The notes beneath the pieces are model-generated. The model did no database searches, was not told the DNA's origin, and worked only from the letters and a program-made list of their open reading frames with translations. Shown piece by piece: positions 57,026-64,000 of a stretch of DNA of 64,000 bases. The position numbers were made by a program, and so were the translations under genes. The stretch's first letter is position 1, and the number at the start of each line of letters is the position of its first letter. The DNA comes from Schizochytrium sp. CCTCC M209059. Its lineage: Eukaryota; Sar; Bigyra; Thraustochytrida; Thraustochytriidae. The DNA lies in contig KN805391.1 in the NCBI GenBank assembly GCA_000818945.1, positions 362,823 through 426,822 of the forward strand, written 5' to 3'.

Positions 57026-57131
57026 GTCTCCGAACGGGCGGAGCGAGCGAGCGCCTCGCGGTCTCCGAACGGGCGGAGCGAGCGAGCGCCACGCGGAGTC
57101 TGGACGGGGCGAGCGATCGGGCGCCACGCGG
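57026..57131. repeat. 35-bp tandem repeat abutting the start codon
   Basis: Copy 1 (57026-57060) and copy 2 (57061-57095) differ by one base (CTCGCG versus CACGCG). Copy 3 (57096-57131) is diverged but keeps the GAGCGA and GCGCCACGCG blocks. The array ends two bases before the ATG at 57134, so it forms the 5' leader. Confidence 0.9.
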
Positions 57132-57133
57132 CG

Positions 57134-60100
57134 ATGAGCTCCGACTGGGATGTCCTCGGCGACTATGATGCTCGCGATGGCGATGCAGAGGGAGCGCGCG
57201 AAGCCACTGCCGCCGCTCCTGACGACGGCGGGTCCTCGCAGCTGGAACTGGGAGGGGCCAGCACCGGCGAAGCGATACACAGCATGACCTTGGAGCAGCA
57301 GCAGCAGCCTGAGCAGCAGCAGCAGCAGAGTTCAAACATCTCAGAACAAAACGCGGACATACAAGCGAGCACGGAAGAGAGCAACGTTTCAATCGAAGAG
57401 ATCGTGAATGACATAGCGCGAATTTGCGCAGGAAGGCCCTCGGAAATTCTGAAAGAACTGCGACGAGAAGAAGGCGAAGATTCTCTTTCGATGGAGAGGC
57501 TCTCATGGAAGAGCCGGAAACTTGTGCAAGGTCTCAAATGGATACAGTCTCACACGAAATGTGTGGTGCAAGAGGCAAGTGGTGCGATTGTCCTAAAGGA
57601 TGTCAAGGACCGCTTTCAGCCTGCAAGCGTTATGTTGGGCAGTCTTGTCATTTACAAACTTTATGATGTAGAAAGAGCTAAAGACATTTCACACATGGGC
57701 AGCAAGCGAGGTGGACCAGATGATGCTGAAGGTCGCAATGTTAAAGACATCAGCGAATGGAAGGATCAAAACAATCGTATTTACAAACGAAGCGAACATA
57801 GTACTGGCAACGTAACTGTCAATGTCTTTGACGACTGCAATCGGTTCGAGTTTAAACGTACAGAAACCCCGGAACCTGTGGGAGATTCCCCCAAGGAGAC
57901 TAAAAAGCTTATTCAGAAAAAGCTCATGGCTATCTACTTTTGGAATAGCTTTTCTAGCGCTGCGGAGCTGTTGGCGCAGAGTAAGCGCGAGGCCATAGAT
58001 AATGCGTACGTTGGTACGAAAAGGTCCCGCCACGATCCACCATTCGAGAACCCAGAGGCTGGTCATCGTGGAGCAAAAGCTTACCTCGAGAGTTCTGATG
58101 ACGACTCCGAAGATGCGGAGGAGGTCTCGGATCTCGACAATAATTCGACTACGTTTTGCATTGTCATCTTCGGCACGGAGGTCGTTCCTTTATGGGAAGA
58201 AGAAATCGCTGCCTTGGAAGCTTGTGCAAAGGGCCCGTTTCAGGTTGCCCATGTCAACAGCAACCAAGAGCTGAAAGAGGTTTTTGCTCGGTCGGAGCTG
58301 GCATCTGCAGATGCCCTTCACATCCTTGGCGCGCGTTCATCGAGGGATAGCGACCCGGGCGCAGCTTTCATGAAGTATTCTGACGGCGCCAAGCTTACCA
58401 ATGAGGAACTTTTTACTTTCTTGGAGAACTGGGCAAACGACTCTTGTCGCCCTCATCAAGTGCTCCTATCGCTCAGCATCTGCGATACCGAAAGTTTGGG
58501 CCAATCTGTCGCACAATCCTGCATGAAAAATCTCAGGGGAGTAGTTTGTGTTCCGGGCTCTCTGGATGCACAAGTCGCGGTGGACTTCTTTCCTTCCATG
58601 TATCAGATGCTGAACGAAGGCGAAACATTGAGGGACGCGTTCAAGCTCGCTACAGGCCACGCACGTGCTAATTTGCCGTCAGATGTCACTAGCAACCGTA
58701 ACTTTGCTCTGCCTGCACTTCTTTTGCCAATCATAAACGGGTCATCTTGGACGTCTGTCGTTGATGTGGATGAATTTCGCGCAAGGGCTCAAAACCTTAA
58801 AGAGGAGAAGTCCTGGGAACGTCAAGTTCTTCTGGTAAGTGCACAAGCTGAGGAGTTTGCCAAAGCTATGGCTGTCACCGAGGTGTATCGTCCGATTCAC
58901 CTGCGCGACTACCAGCAACATCTCGTCTCCAGTGTGCTGCAGGGATTTGACGAGGACAGAAACTCGGTCGTGTATCTGCCGACTGGAGCGGGCAAAACAG
59001 CCGTCGCGGCTATCGTCATGCACCGCCTGAAGCTGCCCTTTAGTGTCTTTGTGGTGCCCACCGTTGTACTTGTGTACCAGCAGGCCCGCGCAATCGAAGA
59101 GGCTACTTGCCTTCGTGTGGCCCGCGCGTGTGGGGGGCTGCGCGCAAATGCGTGGCATGAAATTCGAGCCTCTTATGATGTCGTCTGCATTACACATGGA
59201 ATGCTCAAGGAATTCATTGCCAAAAGCCCGGGTGACGTGCTGGAGAGCATCGACTTTCTTGTTCTTGACGAGTGTCATCACGCTCGTGCGAAGCACGACT
59301 ATGCCAAACTGCTGGCAAAGTTTGCACAGCTGCCAACGAGACCGCGGTGCTTAGGCCTGACGGCGAAGTTTGTGAACAAAGCAACAACCGCGGAAGGCAT
59401 TGCCGCTGAGATTCGCGATGTTCTGAAGAACATTGGCATGGTTCGAGATGGAAAGGACTCCCATTCGGTCAAGGCTGCCCGTCTCCTAATCAGTCCAGGA
59501 GTTAGAGAGCGACGTATTAATGTAGTGACTGAAGAGGTCAACGCGCTCACCAAAGCACGCGTCCAGGAAATCGCAGACATGTTTAAAGGCAGCGTTACAG
59601 ACGAAGTGCATCCGAAGGTTTGGGGCAGTGAGCTAAAGTATGCACTGGACTTAAAAACCCCTAATCACAATCAGGTCGGTATCGTGGGCTTGGATCCCAT
59701 TTTCGATGGAATGGAGCCGATTCTGACGCCAGCCGTGGAAAAACTGCTTGAGATTCTTCGTGAGAATCCTAGTCGTGACGAAGCTGACGCTCCCGCCAGA
59801 TCAGTACGAACTCTCGTCTTTGTTGAGCGCCGTGAGGAAGTAGGCCGTCTTTTCCGTCTTTTGGAGCGTGAGGTATGTAATGATTGTCCATGGGTGCGGC
59901 CCGGCATGGTCATGGGCTCCTCAGAGCAGTCATGGTCGAAGCAACTCGAGGAGGTTCGAAAGTTCCGCCTTGGCACGACGACTGTGCTTCTCGGCACGAC
60001 AGCAATCCAGGAGGGCTTCGATATCCGCAATTGCAACCGCGTCATCATGCTCTCTGCAATTAACAGCTCTTCCGATCTCGTGCAGAGTCGTGGTCGCGCG

Positions 60101-60229
60101 CGCATGGAGGGTTCCACGCTCACCGTCATCGGTGATTCAGGCAACCTCGAAAAATACAAGAGCATCGTGAAACGCGAGGAGCTCGAGGCAAAGGTCATTG
60201 AAGGGGTTGCCAGGACGCAAGATTCCTGA
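57134..60229 (+). CDS. CHAT-like domain fused to RIG-I/Dicer-type helicase
   Basis: This 1031-residue protein has a Gln-rich low-complexity stretch (~50-70), then an unassigned region (~85-330), then a CHAT-like caspase-clan domain (~340-535). CHAT features are ADALHILGA at the His-motif position (residues 393-400), an extended segment to LSLSICDTESLG with the candidate catalytic Cys450, GVVCVPGS, and the F-L-x-G-E-T-L-x2-A and FALPALLLP C-terminal signatures. The usual G-H of the His motif reads G-A (A400), so protease activity is doubtful unless H396 substitutes. The helicase (~585-1015) has the Q-like LRDYQ, Walker A PTGAGKT (616-622), DECH (712-715), motif III LTAK, an insertion between lobes typical of RIG-I/Dicer/FANCM-type SF2, motif V TTAIQEGFDI and motif VI QSRGRAR (984-990). 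No RNase III, PAZ or C-terminal RNA-binding domain follows. RNA or DNA sensing is inferred. Confidence 0.85.
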   Translation: MSSDWDVLGDYDARDGDAEGAREATAAAPDDGGSSQLELGGASTGEAIHSMTLEQQQQPEQQQQQSSNISEQNADIQASTEESNVSIEEIVNDIARICAGRPSEILKELRREEGEDSLSMERLSWKSRKLVQGLKWIQSHTKCVVQEASGAIVLKDVKDRFQPASVMLGSLVIYKLYDVERAKDISHMGSKRGGPDDAEGRNVKDISEWKDQNNRIYKRSEHSTGNVTVNVFDDCNRFEFKRTETPEPVGDSPKETKKLIQKKLMAIYFWNSFSSAAELLAQSKREAIDNAYVGTKRSRHDPPFENPEAGHRGAKAYLESSDDDSEDAEEVSDLDNNSTTFCIVIFGTEVVPLWEEEIAALEACAKGPFQVAHVNSNQELKEVFARSELASADALHILGARSSRDSDPGAAFMKYSDGAKLTNEELFTFLENWANDSCRPHQVLLSLSICDTESLGQSVAQSCMKNLRGVVCVPGSLDAQVAVDFFPSMYQMLNEGETLRDAFKLATGHARANLPSDVTSNRNFALPALLLPIINGSSWTSVVDVDEFRARAQNLKEEKSWERQVLLVSAQAEEFAKAMAVTEVYRPIHLRDYQQHLVSSVLQGFDEDRNSVVYLPTGAGKTAVAAIVMHRLKLPFSVFVVPTVVLVYQQARAIEEATCLRVARACGGLRANAWHEIRASYDVVCITHGMLKEFIAKSPGDVLESIDFLVLDECHHARAKHDYAKLLAKFAQLPTRPRCLGLTAKFVNKATTAEGIAAEIRDVLKNIGMVRDGKDSHSVKAARLLISPGVRERRINVVTEEVNALTKARVQEIADMFKGSVTDEVHPKVWGSELKYALDLKTPNHNQVGIVGLDPIFDGMEPILTPAVEKLLEILRENPSRDEADAPARSVRTLVFVERREEVGRLFRLLEREVCNDCPWVRPGMVMGSSEQSWSKQLEEVRKFRLGTTTVLLGTTAIQEGFDIRNCNRVIMLSAINSSSDLVQSRGRARMEGSTLTVIGDSGNLEKYKSIVKREELEAKVIEGVARTQDS

Positions 60230-61234
60230 CATCTTGCGAGTAATCTTCTTACTAAGAGACGTAAAAGATTTCCCGAGGAACTTGATTCTCGAAGTCAGAG
60301 GCTAAGAGTGACAGCTATATGTTCATTTGTTTTATGCGACTTTCGGTTTATGATCAGAAAGCCTGATGTTCTGTCATTTCCTGCGCTGCGATTCTCGGAA
60401 AACCAGAACAGAAAGCCGTCAATGACTGAAAAGTTTCACAGGTACGAATGAGACCTTCTGATGGCTTTCCGATTTGGTTTTCTGATTTGTGAGTGAGTGA
60501 GTTGCAGTGCGATAAATGCTCTGGAGGGAGTCGTCGCGGTCTTCTGCCTATCAACTATTTAGGTTTGGTCGGTCACGGTGAAGCTTGTCACCTAATTAAG
60601 ATTGGTCGGTCCGGGCATGGTGAAGCGTAACACGTGAGGAGTGCAGACTACAACATACAGATATCAATTTCTTATGAAGTTTGTTACCCGATGGGACCAA
60701 TGTCTTTTCTTTCACTTGTTCGCGAGTATGCGTACTTTTCGGAGCGCAATCTCGTGGGCCAGGTTGCATTATTCTTCGGGTCTAAATTCGCGATACAAGT
60801 AATGCACAATATGATTCATAGCCGTCGACCCCGCGCGCTTCTCGCAAAACCGTAATGCATTCGATAAAACTGCTCGCCGGCGTGCACCCATCGATCTGTC
60901 GTCTTGCTCGCACGCTTGCATCGATGCTTGGAACGATGTCGGAAAAGCAATGATGACGACGACGATGCTGCTGCTGTTGCTGCTGCTGATGATTATGAAG
61001 GAGACCCGAACGCGCTGTCCCGCTTCCCGCAAAACTTGGGAACTTCGCGCAAACGCGAAACGCCGTGCAGCTGCGTCGCGGTGTTCGGGCCGCCGAGAGA
61101 GAAGGGGGGGAGGGGCAAGCAACAACGACCAGTCGCTGTTCGCGCCAGGACCAGGAGGCGCCCAAGATCTCGCGCTGCAGAGCCGCGTCAAAGGGAAGCG
61201 TGCGCCTGGCGTCGGCCATCTCGTCTCGGGTGCG
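60230..61234. other. Spacer upstream of SLC10-like gene
   Basis: This 1-kb spacer contains a short diverged direct repeat with GGTCGGTC and GGTGAAGC cores (60561-60594 and 60598-60637). Its right part has a CTG-type run near 60965-60988. An in-frame ATG at 60950 would extend the transporter by 95 residues, but that extension is Leu-repeat then Arg-rich and is not used. Confidence 0.55.
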
Positions 61235-62476
61235 ATGGCCGACTCGAACGAAACGAACCTCGAGTGCGCAGACTATGCAGACGACGCCGTGGCGGTGCTG
61301 TATTGCGACTCGCCCGAGGTGGTCTCTCAATGCTTGAACGCGTGCCAGAAGCTAGAGTGCGAAACGGAGGATGACAATAGCAACAGTGCGTATCTCGTTG
61401 GAGCCCAAGTGCTCGTCTTCTTCCTGGTATTTGGACTATCGGCCTCGGTGAACTTTGCCCAGTTCAGAGATAGATTTAGGAGCAAAGGCGTCTACCTAGG
61501 GCTGGCGTGCCAGTTTGTGGCCATGCCGCTCCTGGGTTTTCTCACTGTCGCGGCTTTTCGGGATCACATTCGGCCGACATTTGCGGTTGTTCTGCTCATT
61601 GTAACATCCTCGCCCGGTGGTTCGTACAGTAACTTTCTCTGCAACCTGGTCAATGCGGATCTCGCGCTTTCGGTTGCCATGACGTCCGTTTCGACCATTG
61701 TCAGCGTCTTCATGCTCCCCTTCAATGTATTCGTCTATGTACAGACAGCATATGGCGCCCTTCTTGGAGAGGGAGGGCGTGACGACATTGTACAGCTTTT
61801 GCCCTACAATGTGATTGGCTACACTCTCGCAAATGTCATTGGTGCTGTTTTGCTTGGCCTCGCGTTCGGGTATCGTTGGCCTCACCTGCAGCGGAGCGTC
61901 AATTTCTTCGGAACGCTGTGCGGACTTGGCAGCATCGTGCTCGGCTTGACTGCAAGTCTGACCAGCTGCGAGACACCTCTTGAACAAAACGCAATCGTGT
62001 ACTTAGCCATTGCTATTCCGCCATTGCTGGCACTTCTCGTGGCACTCTTCGGAGCCTCGATGGCAAGATTGCCCAAGGCGCAGCGCGTGTCGATTGCAGT
62101 CGAGTGCGCCTTTCAAAACACTGGCATCGGGCTCGCGGTGGCGCTGAGCCTTGGCGCAGAGGGCCGGGCGGCAGCTGTGGTACCTATTATATTTGGAGCT
62201 TATGACGCCTTTCTTGTGGGCGGATTTGCAATTGCTAGCATGTTCTTTGGCTGGACGCTGACTCCGAAAGGAATACCATTGTGGGAAGCCTTTGTCTTTG
62301 AGCACCAAGAGGCTGCTGCGGGACCACCTCCTGGGTTACACGATAATGAAAATGAAAACGACGACAACGGCGATGATGCTGGGATTGTTCACGACGATAA
62401 AAGTAACCCTGGAGAGGTCGATCCGGAATTTCAGACGTCTCGCAAAGATGACCCGAATGCTGTTGTATTGATATAG
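61235..62476 (+). CDS. SLC10/SBF-family sodium-coupled transporter
   Basis: This 413-residue multi-pass membrane protein belongs to the sodium/bile acid symporter (SBF) family. An extracellular N terminus with seven Cys (residues ~10-45) precedes about nine membrane helices between ~52 and ~340. Family signatures are SSPGGSYSNF (125-134) with the following ADLALSVAMT, and ECAFQNTGIGLAVALS (290-305) in the second half; these form the crossing-helix sodium and substrate sites. The C terminus is acidic and cytosolic (~350-413). Animals use SLC10 proteins for bile acids and sulphated steroids, and microbial and plastid relatives move other organic anions, so the substrate is open. I use the ATG at 61235 because it gives a normal family length. 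Confidence 0.88.
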   Translation: MADSNETNLECADYADDAVAVLYCDSPEVVSQCLNACQKLECETEDDNSNSAYLVGAQVLVFFLVFGLSASVNFAQFRDRFRSKGVYLGLACQFVAMPLLGFLTVAAFRDHIRPTFAVVLLIVTSSPGGSYSNFLCNLVNADLALSVAMTSVSTIVSVFMLPFNVFVYVQTAYGALLGEGGRDDIVQLLPYNVIGYTLANVIGAVLLGLAFGYRWPHLQRSVNFFGTLCGLGSIVLGLTASLTSCETPLEQNAIVYLAIAIPPLLALLVALFGASMARLPKAQRVSIAVECAFQNTGIGLAVALSLGAEGRAAAVVPIIFGAYDAFLVGGFAIASMFFGWTLTPKGIPLWEAFVFEHQEAAAGPPPGLHDNENENDDNGDDAGIVHDDKSNPGEVDPEFQTSRKDDPNAVVLI

Positions 62477-62791
62477 TGTATACCATGCTACAATCTCTCT
62501 TCTTCTTTTTCATCTTCTTTTATTCTTTATATGAATCTTTTGAAAGAAACGTGGTGCAGGCAACAAAACAATGAAGACCAAGACAAGGAAAGTAAAAGTG
62601 AAAAAGATACAACAGAATCACAGTCTGCCCATGAGATGGCAGAGAACTTTATGGCTTGCTTCGCCGAGAATATCAGGGATTGAAAGAGAGCGTCAAGCGT
62701 GTAGATGGCGTGAGATAAATTCACCTTCTGGGCGCGGCCTCGCATTGTAAGCACAGTACGCACTCGCTCGCTCGCTCGCTCGCTCACCCAC
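62477..62791. other. Convergent 3' spacer with CGCT run
   Basis: 315 bp between facing stop codons. It is AT-richer on the left (TTCTTTT stretches after the transporter stop) and has a CGCT-type tetramer run at 62764-62785 directly after the stop of the minus-strand gene. No gene is seen. Confidence 0.6.
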
Positions 62792-64000
62792 TCACTTGAA
62801 GAGTTCGTCGTCCTCGTCATCATCCTTGAACTCCTCGTGTTCGACAAAAGCATCCTCGTCCTCGGCATCGTCAATGTCCATCAGCATTGGGTGTGGTGGC
62901 GTCTTGGGCGCGCCCATGTACAGTTGATACTTGTTCGAAAGTGCTGTCTGCATTTCCTGAAGCTTGTCCACCATGCGCAAGTGCACAGAGGCACCTGTCA
63001 GTGCGGCAGCGCTGGCCATTTCATTGCTGAGGAAACTACGTTTCAATACTTTGGGCAGAGCCTTGAAAGCCAGACGCTGATTCAAGAGCCCAGCCTGGTC
63101 CGCTGCCGGAAGCAACGGAAGCAACGGCATGAGCCGGTCGAGGACAGTCACCGTTTCGTCCATGGATGCAGTGAGGTTGTCAATGTGCTTGGTGAGGATC
63201 GGCATGTAGGGTGCCATTTGAGGAAGGTAAGGGGCGAGGTCCTTCGTGTACGGTGCCACCTTGTCAATGCAAGGCGCAAGTACGTTCATGTAGTCGTTGA
63301 GCTTTTCCCAGCCGTCCACTTCAACAATACAGACGAGTGCGTCCGAATATGGCAAGAGCTGCTTGGCGAAGGGCAGAATCCTGTCGAGCGAGGGCGCAAT
63401 GCGCGGCATGACGGGCGCGAGCGTCGGTGCTGCGTCGAGCATGATTTCCAAGTCCGGCATGAGCTTGGGCATGAGGGGCACCACGTACTCCTTGCAGCCA
63501 GGTTGCATCATGATGGGCATGAAAGCGCCGACGCGCTCGATGTTGTCCACGACCTTACCTGTGTACGGCAAGATGCCCGGCAGCGTCGACATCAGGCTTG
63601 GCGCATAAGGCGCAATATTATGCAACTGTCCCCGGATGGCTCCGAGGCGGTTGCAAAAGTAGCCGAGTTCCTTGAGAGGCAGCGTCCAGAAGACGAGCGC
63701 CGCAACGCTGACCATGCCCAGAGGGCTGTGCAGCACCGTGGCGGCCAGCTCAAGTTCGCGCTCGTAGAGCCTCGTCACCAGCAAGCTGCACCCTATGATG
63801 ACCATGAGCTCTGCGAACCCGCGGACCGTCATGCCCTTCCCGAGCACGACGTCCTCGACGGTCCTCCTCTCCTCCGTCCCCGGCTGCGCCTGCGCCTTCG
63901 CCTCCGCGCGGGCCTCCTCGCCGGCGGCCGTCTTGCCCCGCGAGGCTGCCGCCGACGTCGTCGCCGTCGCGGCCATCGCGGCCGCCGCCGCCTCGTCCAT
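62792..64000 (-). CDS. Proline-spaced repeat membrane protein, possibly partial
   Basis: 402 residues are visible. The first visible codon is an ATG at the very edge (64000), so the true start may lie beyond the window. Residues ~1-50 are Ala/Glu/Thr-rich and disordered. Two hydrophobic segments lie at ~60-77 and ~88-108. From ~125 to ~310 the protein consists of repeats of roughly 7-14 residues built on a P-x2-P or LxPxxPxL pattern (APYAPSL, LPGILPY, VPLMPKLMP, APTLAPVMPRIAP, APYLPQMAPYMP). Residues ~310-365 are helical and the last ~30 residues are very acidic. The regular Pro spacing suggests a chain of short amphipathic helices lying on or in a membrane. Family not recognised. Confidence 0.75.
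   Translation of the reverse strand: MDEAAAAAMAATATTSAAASRGKTAAGEEARAEAKAQAQPGTEERRTVEDVVLGKGMTVRGFAELMVIIGCSLLVTRLYERELELAATVLHSPLGMVSVAALVFWTLPLKELGYFCNRLGAIRGQLHNIAPYAPSLMSTLPGILPYTGKVVDNIERVGAFMPIMMQPGCKEYVVPLMPKLMPDLEIMLDAAPTLAPVMPRIAPSLDRILPFAKQLLPYSDALVCIVEVDGWEKLNDYMNVLAPCIDKVAPYTKDLAPYLPQMAPYMPILTKHIDNLTASMDETVTVLDRLMPLLPLLPAADQAGLLNQRLAFKALPKVLKRSFLSNEMASAAALTGASVHLRMVDKLQEMQTALSNKYQLYMGAPKTPPHPMLMDIDDAEDEDAFVEHEEFKDDDEDDELFK

Larger units (their letters stand above)
56518..57133. other. Spacer upstream of CHAT-helicase gene
   Basis: 616 bp of spacer. The right half contains two tandem arrays (18-bp units at 56938-56989 and 35-bp units at 57026-57131), the second ending two bases before the ATG at 57134. 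It should contain the promoter and 5' UTR of the helicase gene. Confidence 0.65.

Noticed and set aside
56938..57131. Possible CRISPR-like array before the helicase
   Set aside because: Units are adjacent with no spacers, and the genome is eukaryotic; these are simple tandem repeats.
57134..60229. Call of full Dicer for the helicase gene
   Set aside because: No PAZ or RNase III domains are present before the stop, and the next gene is a transporter. Only the helicase part is Dicer/RIG-I-like.
60950..61234. 95-residue extension of the SLC10-like protein with a poly-Leu start
   Set aside because: Poly-Leu comes from a CTG run followed by an Arg-rich stretch; the downstream ATG gives the family-like N terminus.

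Overview
This window is nuclear DNA from a GC-rich, gene-dense, mostly intron-poor protist. The gene content points to a flagellated microbial eukaryote, most likely a stramenopile of the thraustochytrid (Labyrinthulomycete) type. The reasons are long uninterrupted ORFs with eukaryote-only architectures (DOCK GEF, TAF7, RUVBL1, BCCIP, ECD), two ciliary genes (DRC1 and an STPG1-like protein), and many tetranucleotide microsatellites in the gaps between genes. The lineage is inferred from gene style, not from a phylogeny. Two introns are supported directly. Both have GT..AG ends and a CTAAC branch-point-like motif. Two assembly gaps (runs of N) lie at 31193-31750 and 51459-51523.

Layout. 1-9.2 kb: a secreted Cys-rich protein (-), a mitochondrial medium-chain acyl-CoA dehydrogenase (-) and a small unknown protein (+), separated by long repeat-rich spacers. 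9.2-25.3 kb: a giant double glutaminase (+), a Kelch/RING-H2 membrane protein (-), a DOCK-family Rho GEF (+) and the axonemal protein DRC1 (-), which converges on DOCK with only 32 bp between stop codons. 26-38.6 kb: an acidic four-repeat SH3-like protein (-), RUVBL1 (+, spliced), TAF7 (-, spliced) and Ecdysoneless (-), so transcription and chromatin factors are concentrated here. 39-52.3 kb: a 1460-residue discoidin-domain protein (+), BCCIP (-), an STPG1-like protein (+), an HPPD-fold dioxygenase with unusual extensions (-) and a DsbA/FrnE-like oxidoreductase (+). 53.4-64 kb: two tandem paralogous membrane RING proteins (+), a CHAT-like domain fused to a RIG-I/Dicer-type helicase (+), an SLC10-like transporter (+) and a Pro-repeat membrane protein (-) at the right edge.

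Three architectures stand out. (1) A 1031-residue protein joins a CHAT-like (caspase-clan) domain to a full RIG-I/Dicer-type SF2 helicase. It is a plausible nucleic-acid sensor coupled to a protease-like effector, although the CHAT histidine position appears to be replaced. (2) A 1456-residue protein carries two complete glutaminase-plus-ankyrin modules. The first has lost seven of the eight substrate-pocket residues checked and the second keeps all eight, so it looks like a covalent pseudoenzyme-enzyme pair. (3) An HPPD-like protein keeps the His-His-Glu iron site but has an insertion of about 80 residues and a helical tail. Apart from the convergent and divergent pairings, the genes are independent housekeeping, ciliary and signalling genes. 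No operon-like or viral region is evident.
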